Below are positions 1 to 5,505 of a stretch of 7,202 nucleotides of DNA, in pieces (positions within the stretch are counted from its first letter, which is position 1; the number at the start of each line of letters is the position of its first letter). Location: the NCBI GenBank assembly GCA_900554625.1, contig USHP01000095.1:1-7202 (forward strand), written 5' to 3'. This stretch comes from an uncultured Eubacteriales bacterium. Lineage in GTDB: Bacteria; Bacillota; Clostridia; Oscillospirales; Oscillospiraceae. The position numbers and the translations under genes are program-made. The notes under the pieces are model-generated. The model did no database searches and was not told the DNA's origin. It saw only the letters and a list, made by a program, of their open reading frames with translations.

Positions 1-143
1 GCCTCGGGAGCCGCAGCCTGGGTGCCTTCGGTGGCAGCGGGCTGGGTTTCGGGAGCCTTGGTTTCCACAGTCTTTTCCACGGAGCAAGCGCCCAGTGCCA
101 GAACCATGACCAGAGCCAGCAGAAGTGCGATAACCTTCTTCAT
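1..143 (-). CDS. Lipoprotein N-terminus (partial; likely extracytoplasmic solute-binding protein)
   Basis: The first 47 codons of a leftward gene are present and the rest lies beyond the left edge. Residues 1-20 form a lipoprotein signal peptide: MKK, then a hydrophobic stretch (residues 4-17), then the lipobox LGAC with Cys20 as the predicted lipidated residue. After Cys20 comes a low-complexity linker rich in Glu, Ala, Pro and Thr (about residues 22-48), as is common before the folded domain of ABC-transporter substrate-binding lipoproteins in gut Clostridia. The start ATG (141-143) is preceded by GAGGAG with good spacing and by a strong promoter. The mature domain is not visible, so the solute-binding role is inferred only from the leader and linker style. 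It could be any membrane-anchored lipoprotein. Confidence 0.85.
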   Translation of the reverse strand, partial: MKKVIALLLALVMVLALGACSVEKTVETKAPETQPAATEGTQAAAPE

Positions 144-211
144 AATCACATTCTCCTCACAGTTTGTTATTTTGCACAATTCGACACAACAAATCGTGCG
201 TTCTACTAGAT

Positions 212-240
212 ATATTACACGACAATTTTTCCTTTGTCAA
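212..240 (-). promoter_or_regulatory. Sigma-A promoter of the lipoprotein gene
   Basis: Reading leftward, a consensus -35 TTGACA (235-240) is followed by a 17-bp spacer and -10 TAATAT (212-217). Transcription should start near 204-206, giving an untranslated leader of about 60 nt. This is the best promoter match in the window and suggests strong expression unless repressed. Confidence 0.85.
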
Positions 241-248
241 CCGTTTTC

Positions 249-263
249 TGAAAATATTTTTCC
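249..263. promoter_or_regulatory. Possible operator motif upstream of the lipoprotein promoter
   Basis: The motif TGAAAATATTTTTCC lies 8 bp upstream of the leftward -35 box. It differs at one position from the sequence at 1982-1996 over the epimerase -35 box. Both are imperfect inverted repeats (GAAA...TTTC). The region is AT-rich, so coincidence is possible. Confidence 0.25.
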
Positions 264-351
264 AATAACAGTCGAAAAAGAAAACTTTTTCCATTACGCA
301 CAAAAACAGTGATCTCGTTTACAGCACATTGACGAAAGTTTTTTCCCACCC

Positions 352-379
352 TTGACGGGGCCACAAAACATGCTATCCT
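352..379 (+). promoter_or_regulatory. Sigma-A promoter of the SGNH hydrolase gene
   Basis: TTGACG (352-357), a 16-bp spacer and TATCCT (374-379), with an extended -10 TGC at 371-373. The expected start near 386 leaves a short leader of about 20 nt holding the AGGAGG at 393-398. The remainder of the 144-407 gap is AT-rich and contains only the leftward promoter, the possible operator and a GAAAAAG/CTTTTTC inverted repeat (274-291). Confidence 0.7.
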
Positions 380-407
380 GTAAGAAAAAAACAGGAGGGT
401 GCATTCC

Positions 408-1061
408 ATGAAAAAACATATTCTCTGCCTTGGGGACTCCAACACCCACGGCTACTGCGCCGACCCTGCCGACTGTGCCGACGGGGGCATCCGCTTCAAC
501 GAGGACGAGCGCTGGACAAAACTGCTGCAAAAATATCTGGGAGAAGAATACCTGGTCATTGAAGAAGGGCTCAGCGGCAGAACCACCTGCTTTTCCGACC
601 CGCTTTTTGAAGGACTCAGCGCGCTGGAGTATATCCATCCATGTCTGAAAAGTCACGAACCCATTGATCTTCTGATTATCATGCTGGGTACCAATGATAC
701 CAAAGACCGTTTCTGCGCCAGCGGCGCCTGCATTGGTTTGGGTATGGGCAGACTGGTGAAGAAGGCCATGGACACCCCCTGCTGGGGAGATCACGCCCCC
801 AATATTCTGGTCATCGCCCCGCCCCCCATCGAAGAGGGCATGCTCACCAGCCCGGTGGCCGCCACCATGGGCAGCGGCTGTGTCCAGCGCTCCCGGGAAC
901 TGGCCCGGTATTATGAAGAGCAGTGCAGCCTGCTGGGTGCTCACTTCCTGGATGCCGGAACCTTAGGCTGCGAATTCAACAAGGTTGACTACATGCATCT
1001 GACCCGTAAGGGCCACGCCGCTCTGGCCCAGGCACTGTGTCACTGGGTTCAGACCCATTAA
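408..1061 (+). CDS. SGNH/GDSL hydrolase, MsAcT-like arylesterase/acyltransferase
   Basis: A 217-residue cytoplasmic SGNH-fold esterase with no signal peptide or membrane segment. The blocks are in order: block I GDSN (residues 9-12, nucleophile Ser11), block II around EEGLSGRTT (53-60, oxyanion Gly), block III GTND (94-97, Asn96), and block V DYMH (194-197) giving Asp194 and His197. The EEGLSxRTT and IIMLGTNDTK strings closely resemble Mycobacterium smegmatis MsAcT as I recall it, whose triad is Ser11-Asp192-His195. Length and spacing also match, so hydrolysis of small esters, possibly with transfer of acyl groups to alcohols, is the family expectation; the natural substrate is unknown. A GTG at 399 is in frame, but ATG 408 is preferred because AGGAGG (393-398) sits at ideal distance from it and would overlap the GTG. 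Monocistronic; converges on the DUF624 gene. Confidence 0.9.
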   Translation: MKKHILCLGDSNTHGYCADPADCADGGIRFNEDERWTKLLQKYLGEEYLVIEEGLSGRTTCFSDPLFEGLSALEYIHPCLKSHEPIDLLIIMLGTNDTKDRFCASGACIGLGMGRLVKKAMDTPCWGDHAPNILVIAPPPIEEGMLTSPVAATMGSGCVQRSRELARYYEEQCSLLGAHFLDAGTLGCEFNKVDYMHLTRKGHAALAQALCHWVQTH

Positions 1062-1089
1062 AAAAGCGCCGCCCTCACGGGGCAGCGCT
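1060..1089 (-). terminator. Intrinsic terminator for leftward transcription from the DUF624 gene
   Basis: On the minus strand a stem AGCGC-x-GCCC / GGGC-x-GCGCT (1065-1089, one C-A mismatch, 5-nt loop) is followed directly by a run of T (plus-strand A1060-1065). On the plus strand the A-run precedes the hairpin and no T-run follows, so the element acts leftward. It starts within the hydrolase stop codon and lies 165 bp beyond the stop of the gene it should terminate. Confidence 0.75.
1068..1089 (+). repeat. 22-bp direct repeat, copy 1
   Basis: An exact 22-base match to 1247-1268 (begins GCCGCCCTCACG, ends GGCAGCGCT). This copy makes up most of the leftward terminator hairpin. Read on the minus strand it still spells Ser-Ala-Ala-Pro-stop, the same C-terminal codons that copy 2 gives the DUF624 gene. 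Confidence 0.95.
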
Positions 1090-1093
1090 GAAA

Positions 1094-1126
1094 CTGTCGA
1101 AAAAACCCTACGGGCTTTTCCGACAG
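1094..1126. repeat. Hairpin with internal terminator-like core
   Basis: An outer stem CTGTCG (1094-1099) pairs with CGACAG (1121-1126). Inside, A-runs pair with T-runs and CCC (1106-1108) pairs with GGG (1112-1114) around a TAC loop, with two A-C mismatches. On the minus strand the core reads AAAAGCCC-GTA-GGGTTTTTT, so it could be a first, weaker leftward terminator. Confidence 0.6.
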
Positions 1127-1134
1127 ATGTTTGG

Positions 1135-1191
1135 CAGTCTGCTGCGCGCATAATTTGCCCCCGAGGGGGCAAATTCCACACTTGCAGGCTG
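1135..1191. repeat. Nested inverted repeat (strong inner hairpin within an outer stem)
   Basis: The inner arms AATTTGCCCCC (1152-1162) and GGGGGCAAATT (1165-1175) are perfect 11-bp complements separated by only GA. They are enclosed by outer arms CAGTCTGC (1135-1142) and GCAGGCTG (1184-1191), which pair with one G-T wobble, leaving a near-symmetric internal loop. No T-run follows on either strand, so this is not a plain terminator. It could be a REP-like element or a structured RNA. Confidence 0.7.
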
Positions 1192-1197
1192 TAAAGT

Positions 1198-1230
1198 ATG
1201 TTCCGCCAGGTACACGCCCCGGCGGAACAT
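1198..1230. repeat. 10-bp perfect inverted repeat
   Basis: ATGTTCCGCC (1198-1207) and GGCGGAACAT (1221-1230) are perfect complements around a 13-nt loop. On the plus strand the stem is followed by a T-rich but interrupted tract (1231-1246), so it may weakly terminate rightward transcription from the hydrolase gene. Confidence 0.65.
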
Positions 1231-1246
1231 GATTCTGATTTTATTT

Positions 1247-1268
1247 GCCGCCCTCACGGGGCAGCGCT
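1247..1268 (+). repeat. 22-bp direct repeat, copy 2, overlapping the DUF624 3' end
   Basis: Identical to 1068-1089. On the minus strand it supplies the final codons (Ser-Ala-Ala-Pro) and TGA stop (1254-1256) of the DUF624 gene. Unlike copy 1 it lacks the outer AGCGC arm and a following T-run, so it should not terminate transcription. Confidence 0.95.
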
Positions 1269-1883
1269 TTCGGTTGGGGTTAAATAGGGCTTGAACATGG
1301 GCTCAATCAGCAGGCTGTCAATCAGCGCCAGCAGAGCCGGCAGGAAAAAGATCGGAAAAATAAACCGCAGGCACAGGTACAGTCCCACTGCGTTGATGGC
1401 TCCCAGTGCCAGAGTAAAGGGCAGCTTGCTCAGGCTCAGAAACACGGTATTTTTCAGCAGTCCCAAGAAGGAATTTTCAAACCGGGACAGCATGGGAAAC
1501 AGCACGCTCAGAATCCCCAGCAGCAAAACTCCCACCACCGCACCGGCGGAAAACAGCATCCAGGGAAGCTGCCCCAGCACCGCGCCGTTCCACAGGAAAA
1601 TCATTCCCCGGGCAGCGGCCCAGAACACCCCGGCAAATACCACCGACGGCAGCAGCCCCGGCTTGAGATTGCGCCGGAATACCCGGAAAAACCGATGCCA
1701 GGTGTGCTTCTCTCCCTGACGGTAGCCCCGGAAGGCGGCATCGTACAGCGCCGCGAAGGACGCTCCCATGGTCAGCACCGGAATGCAGCCCAGCAGCCAG
1801 AACAAGCTGAGGAAAATGCAGTCGGTAACCTGGGTCATGGTAATCATCAAAGGATTTTCCGGGTTCAACAGTTTCTGAAACAT
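1254..1883 (-). CDS. DUF624 / YesL-like integral membrane protein
   Basis: A 209-residue protein with about five hydrophobic segments (roughly residues 22-42, 78-98, 105-130, 148-172, 174-195) and a basic loop (52-75) between the first two. Family-type strings include PVLTMGASFAALYDAAF (35-51), the SRFEN...LLKN region (133-145) and a C-terminal PALLALIDSLLIEPMFKPY (182-200). DUF624/YesL proteins are typically found beside carbohydrate ABC-transporter, glycosidase or sugar-isomerase genes; their biochemical role is not established. The frame extends upstream, but ATG 1883 is chosen because GGAGGT (1891-1896) lies 7 nt before it, and the next upstream ATG overlaps the -10 box and so cannot lead the mRNA. 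Divergent from the epimerase. The last four residues are encoded by a repeated 22-bp sequence. Confidence 0.85.
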   Translation of the reverse strand: MFQKLLNPENPLMITMTQVTDCIFLSLFWLLGCIPVLTMGASFAALYDAAFRGYRQGEKHTWHRFFRVFRRNLKPGLLPSVVFAGVFWAAARGMIFLWNGAVLGQLPWMLFSAGAVVGVLLLGILSVLFPMLSRFENSFLGLLKNTVFLSLSKLPFTLALGAINAVGLYLCLRFIFPIFFLPALLALIDSLLIEPMFKPYLTPTESAAP

Positions 1884-1914
1884 TTCGCTTACCTCCGGGG
1901 ATGAGATTGGCTTC

Positions 1915-1943
1915 ATTGTAGCACAGTTTCCCCGGAGTGTCAC
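1915..1943 (-). promoter_or_regulatory. Sigma-A promoter of the DUF624 gene
   Basis: Leftward: GTGACA (1938-1943), 17-bp spacer, TACAAT (1915-1920), with an extended -10 TGC just upstream of it. The start should fall near 1908, leaving a leader of about 25 nt with the ribosome binding site. Confidence 0.75.
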
Positions 1944-1980
1944 CCTTTGACAAAAAAGTTTTTCCTTTTCTCCATTCCGG

Positions 1981-2009
1981 TTGAAATTATTTTTCCGCAA
2001 TGGTATGAT
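1981..2009 (+). promoter_or_regulatory. Sigma-A promoter of the epimerase-regulator operon
   Basis: TTGAAA (1981-1986), 17-bp spacer, TATGAT (2004-2009), with an extended -10 TGG (2001-2003). The start near 2016 gives a leader of about 45 nt that contains a small GCCC-GGGA-GGGC hairpin (2022-2033) and AGGAGGA (2047-2053). Confidence 0.8.
1982..1996. promoter_or_regulatory. Candidate operator over the epimerase -35 box
   Basis: TGAAATTATTTTTCC is an imperfect inverted repeat (GAAA, 5-nt centre, TTTC) that covers the -35 element, a position where a bound repressor would block polymerase. It matches 249-263 at 14 of 15 positions. The RpiR-family regulator encoded in the same operon is the obvious candidate binder; that link is inference. 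Confidence 0.3.
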
Positions 2010-2060
2010 AAAGAAAAGATCGCCCGGGAGGGCACACAACATTTACAGGAGGAATCATCC

Positions 2061-3260
2061 ATGGATCGTCAAAAATTTCTTGCAGAGCGCCAGTGGATTC
2101 AGAATCAGCTGAAAATCGCAGCTGATTTCTGGCTGAAAAACGGCATGGACCCCGTCCATGGCGGCATTTACACCTGCCTGGACCGTCAGGGGAAAATCTT
2201 CTCCACCGACAAGAGCGTCTGGATGCAGGGCCGCTGCGGCTGGACCTACGCTTACCTGTGCCACGTTTACGGCGTGCGGGAAGAGTGGCTGGCCGCTTCC
2301 AAGAGCTGCATCGATTTCCTGGAAAAATACTGTGTCAATCACGAAGCCGGCGGACGGCTCTACTTCACCGTCACCGGTGACGGCAAGCCTCTGCGCCAGC
2401 GCCGCTACTGCTACTCCGAGGCCTTCTACTGCATCGCCAACGCTGAGTACTACGGCATCACCGGTGAGCGGGAGTACCTGGAGCGGGCACGCCGGGCTTA
2501 CGACATGTACTGGAACCTGAACCACGGTATGCCCGACCCCACCGGCCTGGGCCCCAAGACCATTCCCGAAACCCGCAGCGGCCGCTCCCTGGGCATCCCC
2601 ATGATTATTCTGAACGTCACTGGCGTGATGAAGCGGGTCGACCCGGAGATGAAGGACGTATACGACGCCCGGGCCAAAGAGTGTGTCAGCGACATTTTCC
2701 GCTACCACGTCAAGCCCGACCTGCACTGCACTCTGGAAAACGTGGCCCCCGACGGCACCCCCCGGCTGGACATCACCGAAGGCCGGATGGTCAACCCCGG
2801 TCACGACATTGAGTGCAGCTGGTTCCTGATGGACTACGCCAACGATACCGGCGACAAGGAGCTGCATGCCAAGGCCATTGACGTATTCAATATGGCCTTC
2901 AACATGGGCTGGGACAAGGAGTACGGCGGCATTCTGTACTTCATGGACTGCCTGGGCAATCCTCCGGAAGCTTACGAGCACGACATGAAGCTGTGGTGGC
3001 CCCACAACGAGGCACTGATCGCCTCCATGATGATCTACCGGGATACCAAGGACGAAAAGTATCTGGACATTTTCTATCAGATTCTCGATTACTGCAAGAC
3101 CTACTTTGCCGACGAATACGGCGAGTGGTACGGCTATCTGCGCCGGGATGGCAAGCCCACCCAGCCCGCCTGCAAGGGTTCGACCTTCAAGGGCCCCTTC
3201 CATGTACCCCGCTGCCTGACCCTGGTTGACCAGATGATGGGTCAGATTCTCGGCGAATAA
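2061..3260 (+). CDS. N-acylglucosamine 2-epimerase (AGE family)
   Basis: A 399-residue cytoplasmic (alpha/alpha)6-barrel protein of typical AGE length. AGE interconverts N-acetylglucosamine and N-acetylmannosamine, linking sialic-acid and amino-sugar metabolism. Family signatures in order: GRCGWTYAY (57-65, Arg58), RYCYSEAFYCIANAEYYG (115-132), NPGHDIECSWFLMD (245-258, His248), WWPHNEAL (312-319, Glu317) and FKGPFHVPRCL (377-387, His381). His248 and His381 correspond to the two histidines implicated in proton transfer in characterised AGEs. The WWPHNEAL and FHVPR strings favour AGE over cellobiose 2-epimerase, though mannose or another sugar cannot be excluded. ATG 2061 follows AGGAGGA and a leader; the frame opens further upstream, but those codons lie within the promoter. 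The regulator gene follows after 41 bp, with only a 4-bp hairpin plus T-run (3250-3270) between, so partial attenuation is possible. Confidence 0.9.
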   Translation: MDRQKFLAERQWIQNQLKIAADFWLKNGMDPVHGGIYTCLDRQGKIFSTDKSVWMQGRCGWTYAYLCHVYGVREEWLAASKSCIDFLEKYCVNHEAGGRLYFTVTGDGKPLRQRRYCYSEAFYCIANAEYYGITGEREYLERARRAYDMYWNLNHGMPDPTGLGPKTIPETRSGRSLGIPMIILNVTGVMKRVDPEMKDVYDARAKECVSDIFRYHVKPDLHCTLENVAPDGTPRLDITEGRMVNPGHDIECSWFLMDYANDTGDKELHAKAIDVFNMAFNMGWDKEYGGILYFMDCLGNPPEAYEHDMKLWWPHNEALIASMMIYRDTKDEKYLDIFYQILDYCKTYFADEYGEWYGYLRRDGKPTQPACKGSTFKGPFHVPRCLTLVDQMMGQILGE

Positions 3261-3301
3261 CCGATTTTTTCAAATTTCTGACCCACGAAAGGAGACCTGG
3301 A

Positions 3302-4147
3302 ATGGACGAACAGCATATGGACATTCTGGAACGAATCCACGCATCTTATTATCAGCTTACCGCAGCGGAACGAAAAGTAGCGGATTTTGTGCTGGCCCAG
3401 CACGCCCAGGTGCAGTTCATGTCCATCACCCAGCTGGCTGACGAATGCGGTACCGCCGAAGCTACCATCTCCCGATTCTGCCGGAGCCTGCAGCTGAAGG
3501 GCTTCAACGCTTTCAAAATTGAGCTGGCCCGGCACTCGGCCTCCCTGACCAAGCATCCGGAGGACGCCACCGATACCGTCACCGGCCGCAGCCAGGAAAT
3601 CGCCCGGCTGGCCCACGACGCCGTGCAGCAGACCATCCGTCTGATGGAGCCGGAGCTGGTGATGCAGGCGGTGGAGCTGATTGAGAAAGCCCCCCGGGTA
3701 ATTTGCCTGGGTTCCGGCGGCTCGATGATTATGGCCAGCGAGTGCGCCCACCTGTTTTCCACTGTCAGCGGCAAGTTCCAAGCCATTTCGGACTACCACA
3801 TGCAGATGACCGCCGTGGCCACCATGGGAAAAGATGATGTGATGATTCTGTTTTCCTACTCCGGCGCCACCATCAACGGCCTGCAGCTGCTGGAATTGGC
3901 GAAGAGCAGGGGAATCCATACCATCCTGGTCACCCGGTTCCCCAAATCCCCGGCGGCCTCTCTTGCAGAGGTGGTGCTACGCTGCGGCTCCAACGAAGGA
4001 CCCTTCCAGTCCGGCTCCGTTCCGGCCAGAATTGCCCTGCTGATCGTGGTGGATGTACTGTTTCAGGAGTACTATCACCGCAATCCGGAAGCTTGTGAGG
4101 AAAACATCCAGAACGTGGCCGCCGCCCTGTCTGACATCCATGTATAA
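3302..4147 (+). CDS. RpiR/MurR-family transcriptional regulator (HTH + SIS domains)
   Basis: 281 residues with the standard two-domain RpiR layout. The N-terminal helix-turn-helix (about 1-78) shows YYQLTAAERKVADFVL (16-31) and the recognition region GTAEATISRFCRSLQLKGF (50-68). The C-terminal SIS phosphosugar-binding domain (about 120-255) shows VICLGSGGSMIMA (133-145) and LFSYSGATINGL (183-194), the Ser/Thr-rich loops that hold sugar phosphates. Such proteins sense phosphorylated sugars (for example GlcNAc-6-P, ManNAc-6-P or MurNAc-6-P) and control adjacent catabolic genes. Being downstream of the epimerase in one operon suggests amino-sugar control, including autoregulation; the exact effector is unknown. 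ATG 3302 has AAAGGAGA (3288-3295) at normal spacing. A strong terminator follows within 10 bp of the stop. Confidence 0.92.
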   Translation: MDEQHMDILERIHASYYQLTAAERKVADFVLAQHAQVQFMSITQLADECGTAEATISRFCRSLQLKGFNAFKIELARHSASLTKHPEDATDTVTGRSQEIARLAHDAVQQTIRLMEPELVMQAVELIEKAPRVICLGSGGSMIMASECAHLFSTVSGKFQAISDYHMQMTAVATMGKDDVMILFSYSGATINGLQLLELAKSRGIHTILVTRFPKSPAASLAEVVLRCGSNEGPFQSGSVPARIALLIVVDVLFQEYYHRNPEACEENIQNVAAALSDIHV

Positions 4148-4152
4148 CGTAA

Positions 4153-4187
4153 ACCCCCGCCAGTACAACCTGGCGGGGGTATTTTTC
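4153..4187 (+). terminator. Strong intrinsic terminator after the RpiR gene
   Basis: Perfect 11-bp stem ACCCCCGCCAG (4153-4163) / CTGGCGGGGGT (4170-4180), 6-nt loop, then ATTTTTC. It ends the epimerase-regulator operon. The leftward AlaX-L stop codon (4188-4190) abuts the T-tract, so the same stem may also end transcription of that convergent gene, although the leftward T-tract (TTTACGTTAT) is poor. Confidence 0.92.
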
Positions 4188-5339
4188 TTATCGGGTGCGG
4201 AAGAAGGCTTCAATCTCCCCTTTTCCCGCCTGAACCCGGCCCTGGAGGAATCCGGGCTTGCCGCCGCCCCGGCCGGAAAGGGCCGCGGTCATCTCCTTAC
4301 ACAGCTGCCGCAAATCGGAGCCTGGCTGGGCCAGGCAGAAGCCATAACCGGTTTCATCGCTGCCGCTGAATACCGCAGCCCTGCCGCCGCATTTTTCCGC
4401 CACCGCATCGGTCAGTTCCCGCAGGGCGGTGCCGTCCAGGTCGGCTTCAAACAGCAGCACATCCCCGGTTCCGGCAAGCGATTCTGCAATTCCTGCAAAA
4501 ATCCGCTTTTCCAGGCCAATGATCCGGTATTTCTGGGCAGCAGCCAGATCGTTCATCCGCTGGGCCGCCGCTCCGGTTTCCGTAATCTGGGCAGAAAAAG
4601 CCTGAGATACCAGCTTGTTTTGCTGGTAGGCAGTGTTGAGAATTTCCAGCGCCCGCTTTCCGCAGGCCATTTCCATCCGGGTACCGCCCCGGAAATGCAC
4701 GGCACTGAACAGCTTAATCAGCCCGATTTCTCCCGTAGCCGCCACATGGGTGCCGCAGCAGGCGCAGCAGTCAAAGCCGGGAATCTCCACAATCCGCACC
4801 GGCCAGGGCAGCACCCGTTTGGTGCGGTAGTTTACCTGGGGCAGCTGTTCCTGACTGGGATACCAGCACCGGATGGGAAGATTCTGCCACACCGCCCGGT
4901 TGGCTTCCGCCTCGATTTCCGGCAGCACTTCCGGAGAAATCACACCGTCAAAATCAATGGTGATGCAGTCGGCGCCCATGTGAAACCCGGTATTATGGTA
5001 ACCAAGCCGTCGATTGATAATGCCCGACACAATATGCTCGCCGCTGTGCTGCTGCATCCGCAGGAACCGGGCGTCGTAATCAATCTGCCCTTCCACGGTG
5101 CTGCCGGGGGCCAGAGGGCCGTCGCAAAAATGCACCACCGTTTCTCCCTCTTCCCGGGTATCCAGAACCCGGACACCGCCCAAAATACCAGTATCCGCCC
5201 CCTGTCCGCCGCCTTCCGGGTAGAAGGCGGTAGCGTCCAGAATCACCCGATAATTCTGCCCATTTTCCTCACAGGCCAGCACCTGGGCGGTAAAGCGGCG
5301 TAAGTGGGAATCTTCGTAATATAGCTTTCGTGTCTGCAT
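4188..5339 (-). CDS. Long-form alanyl-tRNA editing protein (AlaX-L, AlaRS editing domain + DHHA1)
   Basis: A 383-residue stand-alone relative of the alanyl-tRNA synthetase editing half. It should hydrolyse mischarged Ser- or Gly-tRNA(Ala) in the cytoplasm. The N-terminal AlaRS-like beta-barrel carries TAFYPEGGGQGADTG (37-51). The zinc site is complete: HSGEH (His98, His102) and CCGTH (Cys194, His198). The editing-core segment LIKLFSAVHFRGGTRMEMACG follows (207-227). A helical linker (about 230-290) leads to a C-terminal DHHA1 domain ending in the GRGGGKPGFLQG motif (356-367). No aminoacylation domain is present, and length fits the AlaX-L subclass. ATG 5339 is preceded by GGAAAGGG about 11 nt upstream, a rather long spacing, and by a good promoter. 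It is monocistronic, convergent with the regulator and divergent from the phospholipase-family gene. Confidence 0.93.
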   Translation of the reverse strand: MQTRKLYYEDSHLRRFTAQVLACEENGQNYRVILDATAFYPEGGGQGADTGILGGVRVLDTREEGETVVHFCDGPLAPGSTVEGQIDYDARFLRMQQHSGEHIVSGIINRRLGYHNTGFHMGADCITIDFDGVISPEVLPEIEAEANRAVWQNLPIRCWYPSQEQLPQVNYRTKRVLPWPVRIVEIPGFDCCACCGTHVAATGEIGLIKLFSAVHFRGGTRMEMACGKRALEILNTAYQQNKLVSQAFSAQITETGAAAQRMNDLAAAQKYRIIGLEKRIFAGIAESLAGTGDVLLFEADLDGTALRELTDAVAEKCGGRAAVFSGSDETGYGFCLAQPGSDLRQLCKEMTAALSGRGGGKPGFLQGRVQAGKGEIEAFFRTR

Positions 5340-5372
5340 GAAAAATCGTACCCTTTCCGGCAGTTTTTCCGG

Positions 5373-5401
5373 ATTATACCACAGAAGCCGCCGGAATGCA
5401 A
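5373..5401 (-). promoter_or_regulatory. Extended -10 promoter of the AlaX-L gene
   Basis: Leftward: consensus TATAAT (5373-5378) with an extended TGG immediately upstream, 17-bp spacer, and a weak -35 TTGCAT (5396-5401). The extended -10 probably compensates for the poor -35. Confidence 0.75.
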
Positions 5402-5505
5402 CTTACCGCAGCTTTACATGGTTTTGCCCAAAACTTTTCTTCCTTCCTCTAGCTTTTTCCGCCCATGTAGTGTAGAATAGACAAAAAATGCGTTGAGGTG
5501 ATACT

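Noticed and set aside
329..347. Similarity between TTGAC-A-T-rich stretches at 329-347 and 1947-1965
   Set aside because: Ungapped alignment leaves about five mismatches in 19 low-complexity bases, and neither has a matching -10 box; probably chance.
1060..1268. CRISPR or insertion-sequence interpretation of the repeat region
   Set aside because: Only two repeat copies 157 bp apart, no regular spacers, no transposase ORF and no terminal inverted repeats.
1884..2042. N-terminal extension of the DUF624 protein to an upstream start
   Set aside because: The extension spans both divergent promoters and the -10 box; ATG 1883 has an ideal ribosome binding site.
2055..3203. Long open frame (382 codons) antisense to the epimerase gene
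   Set aside because: It mirrors the epimerase, whose codon use rarely creates antisense stops; the translation is Val/Gly/Ala-rich with no family motif, and there is no suitable ribosome binding site.
4053..5303. Long open frame (416 codons) on the plus strand across the AlaX-L gene
   Set aside because: It starts inside the regulator gene, crosses its terminator, and runs opposite a clearly recognisable AlaX-L protein with complete motifs; it is a GC-bias shadow.
5357..5394. CCGGC/GCCGG inverted repeat in the AlaX-L promoter region
   Set aside because: Only 5 bp with a long AT-containing loop in a GC-rich genome; not distinguishable from chance.
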